A DNA stretch of 64,000 nucleotides, taken from contig CAMYMG010000036.1 in the NCBI GenBank assembly GCA_947259295.1, positions 1 to 64,000 of the forward strand, read 5' to 3'. A program made the translations under genes and the position numbers. Source of the DNA: an uncultured Rhizobiaceae bacterium. GTDB taxonomy: Bacteria; Pseudomonadota; Alphaproteobacteria; Rhizobiales; Rhizobiaceae. The stretch's first letter is position 1. Every line of letters begins with the position of its first letter. Under the pieces are notes generated by a model. The model did not search any database, was not told where the DNA came from, and worked only from the letters and a program-made list of their open reading frames with translations. Positions 52,539 to 63,404 of the stretch are shown one piece after another.

Positions 52539-53629
52539 GCGTCGAAGCCACCGGGCCCGCCGACGCGACGACTGTCGATGCCACCCCGGCGCCCGCGGGC
52601 GGCGGCTTCGTCCATCGCCTGCTGATGGCGGTGGGTCCGATCCTCGCCGCGCTCGTGCTTGCCGGCGCCATCCTGCTCGCGGTCGGCGTCGATCCCCTCG
52701 CCTATTACGGCACCGTGCTGCAGCGCGGCCTGCTGTCGCCGCTCGGCATCCAGCAGACGCTGACCCGCATGGCGCCGCTGCTCTTCGTGGCCGCCGGCCT
52801 GATCGTCGCGTTCCGGGCCGGCATGTGGAATCTCGGCGGCGACGGCCAGTTCCTGCTCGGCGCGGTCACCTCTGCGGCGAGCGCGCCCCTGCTCGTAGAG
52901 GTGTTGCCGGGCTGGATGGCGCTTCCCATCGCCTTCGTGCTGGCCACGGCAGTCGCCATGATCTGGTCTCTCGTGCCGGCACTGCTGCGCGCCTACCAGG
53001 GTGTCAACGAGATCATCACCACGCTGATGATGACCTTTCTCGGCACCTCGCTTGCTAATGTTCTGGTCAAGCTCGTCTTCCTCGACCCGTCGACAACCGT
53101 GCCGCAGACCCGCACCCTGCCGGTCGAGGACCGGCTGCCGCGGCTCTTCGATACGACGATCACCAGCGGGCTGGTCTTCGGCCTCGTCGCCATCATCGCC
53201 GTCCACCTGATGATGACGCGCACCGCCTTCGGCCTGAAACTGCGCATCGTCGGCGCCAATCCGCGCGCCGCCATCCATGCCGGCCTTGGCGTGCCGAAAC
53301 TGACGGTCGCGGTCTTCGCGCTGTCGGCCGGCCTGGTCGGTCTCGGCGGTGCCGTCGACATCCTCGGCGTCCAGGGCAATGTCCGCGCCGACTGGAACCC
53401 GGCCTACGGATTGGCGGTCATTCCGGCCGTCTTCCTCGCCCGCATGAACGGTTTTGCCGCGATCGGCTTCGTCTTCCTTCTGTCGGTGCTGTCGATCGGC
53501 GGCGAGAGTGCCGCGCGCCGCGTCGGCGTGCCCAACACCTTCACGCTTGTGCTCGTCGCCATCGTCCTCGTCATGCTGGCACTGGCCGAATATTTCGACC
53601 ACCGCCACAACCAGTCGCGAAAGGTCTGA
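52535..53629 (+). CDS. ABC transporter permease (BMP-type system)
   Basis: Multi-TM; FRAGMWNLGGDGQFLLGA...GVNEIITTLMMTFLGTSLANVLVK. Confidence 0.92.
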   Translation: MSVEATGPADATTVDATPAPAGGGFVHRLLMAVGPILAALVLAGAILLAVGVDPLAYYGTVLQRGLLSPLGIQQTLTRMAPLLFVAAGLIVAFRAGMWNLGGDGQFLLGAVTSAASAPLLVEVLPGWMALPIAFVLATAVAMIWSLVPALLRAYQGVNEIITTLMMTFLGTSLANVLVKLVFLDPSTTVPQTRTLPVEDRLPRLFDTTITSGLVFGLVAIIAVHLMMTRTAFGLKLRIVGANPRAAIHAGLGVPKLTVAVFALSAGLVGLGGAVDILGVQGNVRADWNPAYGLAVIPAVFLARMNGFAAIGFVFLLSVLSIGGESAARRVGVPNTFTLVLVAIVLVMLALAEYFDHRHNQSRKV

Positions 53630-53632
53630 TCG

Positions 53633-54568
53633 ATGACCGGCCTGTTCAGCGAAGTCTTCCTCGGCGCGCTTCTCTTCGGCGCGGTCACGGCGGCGATCCC
53701 GCTCTTGCTTGCCGGTCTCGGCGAGCAGATGTCGGAGAAGGCCGGCGTTCTCAACATCGGCATCGAGGGCATGATGATTTGCGGCGCCTATTGTGGTTTC
53801 GTCGGCGCCTTCTACTCCGGCTCGCTCTGGTTCGGCTTCCTGACCGGCGCGCTCGGCGGCATGGCCGTGGCGCTCGTCATGGCCCTGCTCTGCGTGCGGC
53901 TCGGGCTCAACCAGATCGTCATCGGCATCGCGCTGACGCTCGGCCTCGAGGGGCTGACGGCGCTGCTGCACCACTTCCAGTTTTCGCGCAGCTATCCGCG
54001 CCTGCCCGCCGCCGATGCGACAGTCATTCCCGTGCTGTCGGAAATCCCCGTTCTCGGTCCCGCGCTGTTCCAGCATCACCTGCTCGTCTACATCGCGGTG
54101 GCGCTGGTCGTCGTGATGAGCATCATCTACCGGCGCACCCAGCTCGGGCTGAACCTTCAGGCGGCGGGCGACAAGCCGGCGGCGCTCGATGTCGCCGGCG
54201 TCGATGTCGTGCGCACCCGCACCGTCGCGGTACTGACCACCGGTGGCATGGCCGGGCTCGGCGGCGCCTATCTCGCCAATGTCGGCGCCGGCCTCTTCAT
54301 TCCTTTCATCACCAACGGAGCCGGATTTCTCGGCATCGTGCTCGCCATGCTGGCGCGCGGCCGGCCGGTCTGGGTGCTGTTCGGCGCGCTGCTCTTCGGC
54401 ATCTGCCTGTCGCTGACGACGGCCATGCAGGTGGCCGGCATCAACATACCGACCGACGTCATCCAGATGCTGCCATTCCTGGCAGTGATGATCATGCTGG
54501 TCCTGTTCGGCAGGCGCGCCAGCCTGCCGGCGGCACTCGGCATTCCCTACGAGCGCGGAGCGCGCTGA
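53633..54568 (+). CDS. ABC transporter permease (BMP-type system)
   Basis: Multi-TM; GEQMSEKAGVLNIGIEGMMICGAYCGFVGAF. Confidence 0.93.
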   Translation: MTGLFSEVFLGALLFGAVTAAIPLLLAGLGEQMSEKAGVLNIGIEGMMICGAYCGFVGAFYSGSLWFGFLTGALGGMAVALVMALLCVRLGLNQIVIGIALTLGLEGLTALLHHFQFSRSYPRLPAADATVIPVLSEIPVLGPALFQHHLLVYIAVALVVVMSIIYRRTQLGLNLQAAGDKPAALDVAGVDVVRTRTVAVLTTGGMAGLGGAYLANVGAGLFIPFITNGAGFLGIVLAMLARGRPVWVLFGALLFGICLSLTTAMQVAGINIPTDVIQMLPFLAVMIMLVLFGRRASLPAALGIPYERGAR

Positions 54569-55426
<858 letters not shown>

Positions 55427-55449
55427 CCGGCAAACGCGGAGAACAGACC

Positions 55450-56628
55450 ATGCGCTATTCCGACCATGCAAAGCCGGTGATCACGCTGACCGCCGGGCCG
55501 GTGAACGCCTATCCCGAAGTGCTTTCGGCGCTCGGCCGCACCGTTCTCTACGACTACGACCCGGCGTTCCAGCTGTTTTACGAGAACGTCGTGCTGAAGG
55601 CGAAGAACGCGCTGCGCACCGCCAACATGCCCCTGATCCTGCATGGCGAGCCGGTCCTCGGACTCGAGGCCGCAGCGGCGTCTCTCATCAGGCCCGACGA
55701 CGTCGTCCTCAACCTCGCCTCCGGCGTCTATGGCAAGGGGTTCGGCTACTGGGCCAAGCGCTATTCGCCGAACCTGCTGGAGATCGAAGTGCCCTACAAC
55801 GAGGCGATCGACCCGCAATCGGTCGCCGACATGCTGAAGAAGCACCCCGAGATCACCATCGTCTCGGTCTGCCACCACGACACGCCGTCGGGCACGATCA
55901 ATCCGATCAACGAGATCGGCGCGCTGGTCTCGGCGCATGGCGGCTATCTGATCGTCGACGCGGTCTCGTCCTTCGCCGGCATGGACACTCATCCCGACGA
56001 CTGCAAGGCCGACATCTACGTCACCGGCCCGGGAAAATGCCTCGGCGCGCCGCCTGCCCTCACCGTCGTGGGCGTCAGCGATCGCGCCTGGGCAAAGATG
56101 AAGGCCAACACGCTGGCGCCGCGCGCCTCCATGCTGTCGATCGTCGACTGGGAAAACGCCTGGTCGAAGGACCAGCCCTTTCCGTTCACGCCGTCGGTCG
56201 CCGAGGTCAACGGCCTCGACGCCGCGCTCGACCTCTATCTCGACGAGGGTCCGGAGGCGGTCTGGGCACGCCATGCCCTGACCGCAAAGGCCATGCGCGC
56301 CGGGGTCCGTGCGATGGGACTCTCCGTCTGGGCGGCAAGCGACGAGATCGCCTCGCCGACGACGACATCGGTACGCACGCCGGACGGCGTCGACGAGAAG
56401 AAACTTCGCCAGTCGGCGCGGGAGCGCTACGGCGTCGTGCTGTCGTCTGGCCGCGGCGAGACGATGGGCAAGCTGACCCGCATCGGCCACATGGGCCCGA
56501 CGGCGCAGCCGATCTACGCCATCGCCGCGCTCACCGCGCTCGGCGGCGCGCTCAATGCCGACGGCGGCAACTATCAGGTCGGCAAGGGCATCGAGGCGGC
56601 GCTCGCCGTCATCGACGCGGACGCCTGA
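55450..56628 (+). CDS. Pyridoxamine-pyruvate transaminase (class V aminotransferase)
   Basis: VITLTAGPVNAYPEVLSALGRTVLYDYDPAFQLFYE...LHGEPVLGLEAAAASLI...GVYGKGFGYWAKRYSPNLLEIEVPYNEAIDPQ; very close to recalled M. loti PPAT. Confidence 0.92.
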   Translation: MRYSDHAKPVITLTAGPVNAYPEVLSALGRTVLYDYDPAFQLFYENVVLKAKNALRTANMPLILHGEPVLGLEAAAASLIRPDDVVLNLASGVYGKGFGYWAKRYSPNLLEIEVPYNEAIDPQSVADMLKKHPEITIVSVCHHDTPSGTINPINEIGALVSAHGGYLIVDAVSSFAGMDTHPDDCKADIYVTGPGKCLGAPPALTVVGVSDRAWAKMKANTLAPRASMLSIVDWENAWSKDQPFPFTPSVAEVNGLDAALDLYLDEGPEAVWARHALTAKAMRAGVRAMGLSVWAASDEIASPTTTSVRTPDGVDEKKLRQSARERYGVVLSSGRGETMGKLTRIGHMGPTAQPIYAIAALTALGGALNADGGNYQVGKGIEAALAVIDADA

Positions 56629-57417
<789 letters not shown>

Positions 57418-57446
57418 GCTCGCGACGCAATCACCAGGAGGAAAGT

Positions 57447-58982
57447 TTGAGCAGCAACGACAGGGCGCGCGCAGCGTCGATCATCGACATCATGGCGGGC
57501 GGGCGCGCCGACGCACCGGCCGTCGGGGCGCCCGACAGGGCGACTGTCAGCCATGGCGGCCTACGCGAGCAAATCGCCCGGACGGCGGACGAACTCAACG
57601 CGCTCGGCATCGGACGTGGCGACCGGGTAGCCATCGTGCTGCCGAACGGCCCGGAAATGGCGGTCGCCTTCATTGCGCTCGCCGCAACCGCGACGACCGC
57701 GCCGCTCAACCCGGCCTACCGCGCCGAGGAACTGGAATTCTACCTCGGCGACATCGAGGCCAAGGCAGTTCTTGTCGGCGCCGAGGAGGACGGCCCGGTC
57801 ATCGCCGTGGCCGAAAAGCTCGGCATTGGCGTGCTGCGACTGAATTTCGCGCCGGACCGACCGGCCGGCAGTTTCCGCATCGAGGGCACGCCCATCGGCG
57901 CGCCCGCCACGCCCGGCCATGCAGGGCCTGACGACATCGCCCTCCTGCTCCACACATCCGGCACCACCTCGCGGCCCAAGCTGGTGCCGCTCAGCCAGGC
58001 CAATTTGGCAGCCTCGGCCCGCCATATCGGCGCGACGCTCGGCCTCGGACCGGACGATGTCTGCCTCAACATCATGCCGCTCTTCCACATTCACGGGTTG
58101 ATCGCCGCCGTGCTGTCCTCGCTCGCCGCCGGCGGCAGCGTGGTCTGCACCCCGGGCTTCAACGCGCTGCGGTTCTTCCAGTGGCTCGGCGATGCCACGC
58201 CGACCTGGTACACGGCGGTACCGACCATGCACCAGGCGATCCTGTCGCGCGCCGCGCGCAATCCCGAAATCGTCGCTGATGCAAAACTCCGCTTCATCCG
58301 CTCCTCCTCGGCCTCGCTGCCGGCGCAGGTCATGGCCGAGCTCGAATCGACCTTCGGCTGCCCGGTCATCGAATCCTACGGCATGACGGAAGCCGCCCAC
58401 CAGATGACCTCGAACCAGCTTCCGCCCGGCCAGCGCAAGCCGGGCAGCGTCGGCGCAGCGGCCGGGCCGGAGGTCGCCATCATGTCGCCCGATGGCCTGC
58501 TGATGCAGACCGGCCATGGCGGCGAGATTGTCATTCGCGGACCGAACGTGACGGCCGGCTACGAGAAGAACCCCGAGGCCAACGAGGCCGCCTTCGCCCA
58601 TGGCTGGTTCCACACCGGCGACCAGGGCGTGCTCGACGAGGACGGCTATCTGCGCGTCACCGGACGGCTGAAGGAGATCATCAACCGCGGCGGCGAAAAG
58701 ATTTCGCCGCTCGAGGTGGACGACGTGCTGATGGACCATCCCGCCGTCGCCCAGGTCGTGACCTTCGCCATGCCCCACCCCAAGCTCGGTGAAGAGGTCG
58801 CGGCGGCTATCGTGTTGCGGGAGGGGCTCGAGGCGACTGAGACCGAAATCCGTGGCTTCTGCTCGGAGCGGCTCGCTGACTTCAAGGTGCCGCGCCGCGT
58901 CCTTATCCTCGATGAAATCCCGAAGGGCGCCACCGGCAAGCTGCAGCGCATCGGCCTCGCAGCCAAGCTCGGGCTCGGCTAA
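57447..58982 (+). CDS. AMP-dependent acyl-CoA synthetase (oxalyl-CoA synthetase-like)
   Basis: LLHTSGTTSRPKLVPLSQANL...IMPLFHIHGL...ESYGMTEAAHQM...GRLKEIINRGGEKISP; TTG start after AGGAGGAAA. Confidence 0.88.
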   Translation: MSSNDRARAASIIDIMAGGRADAPAVGAPDRATVSHGGLREQIARTADELNALGIGRGDRVAIVLPNGPEMAVAFIALAATATTAPLNPAYRAEELEFYLGDIEAKAVLVGAEEDGPVIAVAEKLGIGVLRLNFAPDRPAGSFRIEGTPIGAPATPGHAGPDDIALLLHTSGTTSRPKLVPLSQANLAASARHIGATLGLGPDDVCLNIMPLFHIHGLIAAVLSSLAAGGSVVCTPGFNALRFFQWLGDATPTWYTAVPTMHQAILSRAARNPEIVADAKLRFIRSSSASLPAQVMAELESTFGCPVIESYGMTEAAHQMTSNQLPPGQRKPGSVGAAAGPEVAIMSPDGLLMQTGHGGEIVIRGPNVTAGYEKNPEANEAAFAHGWFHTGDQGVLDEDGYLRVTGRLKEIINRGGEKISPLEVDDVLMDHPAVAQVVTFAMPHPKLGEEVAAAIVLREGLEATETEIRGFCSERLADFKVPRRVLILDEIPKGATGKLQRIGLAAKLGLG

Positions 58983-59965
58983 TGCGGGTCACGGTGTTCG
59001 GCGCCGGCGCCATCGGCGGTTATCTCGCGGCCAAGATGGCGGCCACGGGCCGCGTCGACCTGTCGGTCGTTGCGCGCGGCGCGCATCTCGCGGCGATCGA
59101 AAAGGACGGCCTGCGCCTCGTCGAGGACGGCAGGGAATCGGCGGTTCCCGTTCGCGCGGCCGAACGCGCAGCCGACCTCGGCGTGCAGGCCTATGTCGTT
59201 CTGGCGCTGAAGGCCCACTCGGTCGGTCCGGCGCTCGCCCAGATCGCACCGCTCGTCGGACCCGACACCGCCGTCGTCACCATGCAGAACGGCGTGCCCT
59301 GGTGGTACTTTTACAAGCTTGGCGGAGAACTCGACGGCACGCGCCTCGAAGCCGTCGATCCCGGCGGCGTCATCTGGAACGGGCTCGGACCCGAACGCGT
59401 CATCGGCTCGGTCGTCTACCCCGCCGTCGAGGTCGACGCGCCGGGACTGATCCGCCATGTCGAGGGGCGTCGCTTCTCGCTCGGAGAACCGTCCGGCGAA
59501 AAGAGCGACCGCGTCACCCGGCTTGCCGACGAAATGATCGCGGCCGGCCTGCAGGCGCCGGTGCGCGAAGACATCCGCAGCGAGATCTGGGTCAAGCTGT
59601 GGGGCAATCTCTGCTTCAACCCGATCTCCGCGCTGACCGGCAGCACGCTCGAGGCGATCGTCGCCGATGACGGCACGCGCGCGCTCGCCAAGGCAATGAT
59701 GCTGGAGGCGCAGGCCATCGGCCAGGCGCTCGGCGTCCGCTTCACCATCGACGTCGACCGCCGCATCAAGGGCGCCGGTGCCGTCGGCGCGCACAAGACC
59801 TCGATGCTGCAGGACCTCGAACGCGGCCGCCCGATGGAGATCGATGCGCTGGTCACCGCCGTTCAGGAACTCGGCCGCCTGACCGACAGGCCGACGCCGA
59901 CCATTGACACCGTGCTGGCGCTGGTGCGGCGGCTCGCCATCGAGCGCGGCTGCTACGCGCAGTAG
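58982..59965 (+). CDS. 2-dehydropantoate 2-reductase (KPR) family protein
   Basis: MRVTVFGAGAIGGYLAAKMA...MQNGVPWWYF...VKLWGNLCFNPISALTGSTLEAI; coupled to previous gene. Confidence 0.9.
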   Translation: MRVTVFGAGAIGGYLAAKMAATGRVDLSVVARGAHLAAIEKDGLRLVEDGRESAVPVRAAERAADLGVQAYVVLALKAHSVGPALAQIAPLVGPDTAVVTMQNGVPWWYFYKLGGELDGTRLEAVDPGGVIWNGLGPERVIGSVVYPAVEVDAPGLIRHVEGRRFSLGEPSGEKSDRVTRLADEMIAAGLQAPVREDIRSEIWVKLWGNLCFNPISALTGSTLEAIVADDGTRALAKAMMLEAQAIGQALGVRFTIDVDRRIKGAGAVGAHKTSMLQDLERGRPMEIDALVTAVQELGRLTDRPTPTIDTVLALVRRLAIERGCYAQ

Positions 59966-59969
59966 CGCG

Positions 59970-60974
59970 TCAGTCGACCAGCACCGCCACCACCGAAGCG
60001 CAGTCGCCGGGCCTGATCAGGCCCGGAAAATGTCGCGCCGCCAGCACGCCCGACAGCTTGGCGCGGATGTCCTGCGGCGGCTGGCCGGTGCGTGTCGTGG
60101 CGTGCACGCGTGCGATGACCTCGCCCTTCTCGATCGGATCGCCGAGATCGACCATGGCCTCGTAAAGGCCCTCGTCCTCCGCGAAGGAGAAGCAGTCGAC
60201 CGACGGCATGTCGAGCCACTGCGTCGGCTTGCGCTCGACTGCGCCGGCAACGATGCCGGCATGTCGCAGCACGTTCATGACGCCAAGCCTTGCAATCCGC
60301 ACGGTCGTCGCGGTCGCCGTGCCGCCGCCGCCGAGTTCGGTCGTCACGAAGACCTTGCCCTGTTCCTCGGCCGCGGTGTCGTACATGCCGATAGCGTCGA
60401 TCTCCAGCATGCGCGCCGAATAGGGTGCGGAGAAGGCTTCGACGGCCTCCATGGCCCTCGCCTCGAGCGCCTTGTCCTCCAGCACATGCGCTGCACAGAA
60501 AGGCAGGAAATCGAGCGTGCGGCCGCCGGAATGAAAATCGAGCACCAGGTCCGCGCGTGGCAGCAGCTCGCGCTGGAAATAATCGGCGATCTTCTGCGTC
60601 ACCGTGCCGTCGGGCTTGCCCGGAAACAGCCGGTTCATGTTGCCCTTGTCGACTGGCGAGGTGCGCGTGCCGGCCTGGAACGCGGGATAGTTCATCGCCG
60701 GCACGATGATCACCGTTCCGGTCACGTCCTTCGGGTCGAGCGTGCGGGCAAGATCGTAGAGCGCCAGCGGGCCTTCATACTCGTCGCCGTGATTGCCGCC
60801 CGACAATAGCGCCACCGGGCCGTTGCCGTTCTTGATCACGCAGATCGGGATCATCACCGATCCCCAGGCGGAATCGTCGCGGCTGTAGGGCAGCCTCAGC
60901 ATGCCGTGCTGCACGCCGTCGCGGTCGTAGTCGACGGTCGGCGAGATCGGCGAAGGACGCAGCGCTTCGGCCAT
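59970..60974 (-). CDS. doeB: N-acetyl-diaminobutyrate deacetylase, ectoine degradation (DoeB/EutE)
   Basis: LLSGGNHGDEYEGPLALYDLARTL...NYPAFQAGTRTSPVDKGNMNRLFPG; adjacent to doeA. Confidence 0.88.
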   Translation of the reverse strand: MAEALRPSPISPTVDYDRDGVQHGMLRLPYSRDDSAWGSVMIPICVIKNGNGPVALLSGGNHGDEYEGPLALYDLARTLDPKDVTGTVIIVPAMNYPAFQAGTRTSPVDKGNMNRLFPGKPDGTVTQKIADYFQRELLPRADLVLDFHSGGRTLDFLPFCAAHVLEDKALEARAMEAVEAFSAPYSARMLEIDAIGMYDTAAEEQGKVFVTTELGGGGTATATTVRIARLGVMNVLRHAGIVAGAVERKPTQWLDMPSVDCFSFAEDEGLYEAMVDLGDPIEKGEVIARVHATTRTGQPPQDIRAKLSGVLAARHFPGLIRPGDCASVVAVLVD

Positions 60975-60978
60975 CGGT

Positions 60979-62160
60979 CTACTCCTTGACGACCAGCATG
61001 CGCGGCACGTTGGCCAGGCATTCGACGCCGGTTTCGGTGATCAGGATCGATTCGGTAATCTCCAGCCCCATCGTCTCCAGCCACAGGCCTGTCATGAAGT
61101 GGAAGGTCATGCCGGGCCTGAGCTCGGTCCGGTCGCCGGGGCGCAGGCTCATCGTCCGCTCGCCCCAGTCCGGCGGATAAGAGAGGCCGATCGGGTAGCC
61201 GGTGCGGTTATCCTTGACGATGCCGTGCTTCTTCAACACCGCGAAGAAGCTGTTGGCGATGTCCTCGCAGGTGTTGCCGGGCTTGGCCGCCGCCAGCCCC
61301 GCCTCCATGCCCTCCAGCGTCGCCTTCTCGGCGTCGAGGAATGCCTGCGTCGGCTTGCCGAGGAACACGGTCCGCGAAAGCGGACAGTGGTAGCGGTTGT
61401 AGCACCCGGCAATCTCGAAGAACGTGCCCTCGCCGCTCTTCATCGGCTGGTCGTCCCATGTCAGGTGCGGCGCCGAAGCATCCGCGCCGGACGGCAACAG
61501 CGGCACGATCGCCGGGTAGTCGCCGCCCACACCGTCGACGCCGCGGGTGCCGGCATCGTAGATCTCGGCGACCAGGTCGCATTTGCGCATGCCAACCTCG
61601 ATCTTGTCGACGATGCGCTCGTGCATTGCCTCGACGATCCGCGCCGCCTTGCGCATGTAGTCGATCTCGGTCGGGCTTTTCACCGCCCGCTGCCAGTTGA
61701 CCAGCGCGGTCGCGTCGACGAAGCGCGCATTCGGCAGATGCTTTTGCAGCGAGGCGAAGGCGGCGGCCGAAAAATAGTAGTTGTCCATCTCGACGCCGGT
61801 ACGGAGATTGCCCCAGCCCCGCTCGCTGATCAGCTGCGACAGCACGTCCATCGGATGCCGCACCGTCGACTGCACGTAGTGATCGGCATAGCCGACGATG
61901 TTGCCGTGATCGAGATAGGCCGTGCGCTTGGCGCCATTGGCGTCCTGCCCGCGTCCGAACCAGACGGGCTCGCCCGTCGGCGGCACGATCACCGCCTGAT
62001 GCACATAGAACGACCAGCCGTCATAGCCGGTCAGCCATGCCATGTTCGACGGGTCCGAGACGATCAGCAGGTCGACGCCGCGCACATCCATCGCCTGCCT
62101 GGTCTTTGCCAGCCGGTCGGCATATTCCGCGCGCGAGAATTTCAATCTGGGTTCGCTCAT
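60979..62160 (-). CDS. doeA: Ectoine hydrolase (M24-fold, DoeA/EutD)
   Basis: DPSNMAWLTGYDGWSFYVHQAVIV...FFEIAGCYNRYHCPLSRTVFLG...GLSYPPDWGERTMSLRPGD. Confidence 0.9.
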   Translation of the reverse strand: MSEPRLKFSRAEYADRLAKTRQAMDVRGVDLLIVSDPSNMAWLTGYDGWSFYVHQAVIVPPTGEPVWFGRGQDANGAKRTAYLDHGNIVGYADHYVQSTVRHPMDVLSQLISERGWGNLRTGVEMDNYYFSAAAFASLQKHLPNARFVDATALVNWQRAVKSPTEIDYMRKAARIVEAMHERIVDKIEVGMRKCDLVAEIYDAGTRGVDGVGGDYPAIVPLLPSGADASAPHLTWDDQPMKSGEGTFFEIAGCYNRYHCPLSRTVFLGKPTQAFLDAEKATLEGMEAGLAAAKPGNTCEDIANSFFAVLKKHGIVKDNRTGYPIGLSYPPDWGERTMSLRPGDRTELRPGMTFHFMTGLWLETMGLEITESILITETGVECLANVPRMLVVKE

Positions 62161-62197
62161 TGTTTCCTCGGGTCATTCTTGGGCCTCGCGGCCATAT

Positions 62198-63190
62198 TCA
62201 GCTATCGAATGGCGTGCCGGCGCCCGCGGCCAGCGCGCGGTCGCGCGCCAGCGTGGCGATGGCCGTGTCCTGCACCCCGGTGCCGGTCAGGTCGGCGACG
62301 GTCAGGTCGCCCGGAGATTTGCGACCACTCGCCTCGCCGGCGACGATCTGCCCGAGTTCGGCAAGCTCGGCATCGGCCTGCACCAGCCCGGCCTCGATGG
62401 CGTGGTGAAGTTCGCCGAGCCGCCTTGTCTGCTTCAGGCTGTCGGCGACATAGAGCCCAGCCCGCGCCACGATTGTCGGCTCGATCTCGTTCTTGTGCTC
62501 GGCGTCGGAGCCCATCGCGGTGATGTGCTGGCCGGGCCACAACCAGGCGGCCTTCAGCACCGGCTCGGTCGCCGGCGTGGTTGTCACCACGATGTCGGCG
62601 TCTGCCACGGCGCGATCCGGCTCCGGCTCGTAGCGCACCAGTATGCCGAGCCGCTCGCGCAGATCGGCCGCTGTGGCCGCGGCCTTGGCGCCGTCGCGTG
62701 CCCAGATTCGCGCCTCCTTGATCGGCCGCACCAGCATCAGCGCCTCCAGCTGCAGGCGCGCCTGCACGCCGGCGCCGAAGATCGCCGCGATCGAGGAATC
62801 CTCGCGAGACAGGTGTTTTGCCGCCACCGCGCCGGCAGCGGCCGTCCGCACGTCCGTCAGGTAGCCATTGTCGAGCAGCAGCGCCTCGACCTGCCCGGTT
62901 TTGGCCGAGAAGAGCACCATCATCCCGCTGGTGCTCGGCAGGCCGATCTTCGGATTGTCGAAGAAGCCGGGGCTGATCTTGATGGCAAAGCCGTCTATGC
63001 CGGGCACATAGGCGGTCTTCACGTCGACCTCGCCATGGTGCTCGGGAATGTCGAGCCTGAGGATCGGCGGCATCGCAACCGGCAGCGTCGCCAGAGCCCT
63101 GAAGGCGTTTTCCACGCAGGTGACTGCGTCGAGATCGAGTTTCACCACGCTGCGCAGGTCGGCCTCGGTCAGGATGGTCATCCGGGGCAT
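62198..63190 (-). CDS. eutC: Ornithine cyclodeaminase-family protein of ectoine utilisation (EutC)
   Basis: VKTAYVPGIDGFAIKISPGFFDNPKIGLPSTSGMMVLFSAKTGQVEALLLDNGYLTDVRTAAAGAVAAKHLSR. Confidence 0.87.
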   Translation of the reverse strand: MPRMTILTEADLRSVVKLDLDAVTCVENAFRALATLPVAMPPILRLDIPEHHGEVDVKTAYVPGIDGFAIKISPGFFDNPKIGLPSTSGMMVLFSAKTGQVEALLLDNGYLTDVRTAAAGAVAAKHLSREDSSIAAIFGAGVQARLQLEALMLVRPIKEARIWARDGAKAAATAADLRERLGILVRYEPEPDRAVADADIVVTTTPATEPVLKAAWLWPGQHITAMGSDAEHKNEIEPTIVARAGLYVADSLKQTRRLGELHHAIEAGLVQADAELAELGQIVAGEASGRKSPGDLTVADLTGTGVQDTAIATLARDRALAAGAGTPFDS

Positions 63191-63225
63191 GGGGTAACCT
63201 CCAAAGCGAGAGCTTCTCGCCAGCT

Positions 63226-63373
63226 CCCTCTGGCCTGCCCGCCATCTCCCCCACAAGGGGGGAGATCAGCAGCGCCGCCGACGACGGATTTTCCTCGAAA
63301 CAGAAACTGAGCACAGCCCGAAATGACGGCCAATCTCCCCCCTTGTGGGGGAGATGTCCGGCAGGACAGAGGG
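63226..63373. repeat. Inverted pair of extragenic palindromes (BIME-like)
   Basis: 63226-63266 and 63333-63373 are reverse complements at 38 of 41 positions; each core ATCTCCCCC(C)..GGGGGAGAT is itself palindromic. Confidence 0.75.
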
Positions 63374-63404
63374 GGGCGCGAAAGAACGCTGCCCTTGAAT
63401 GCCT

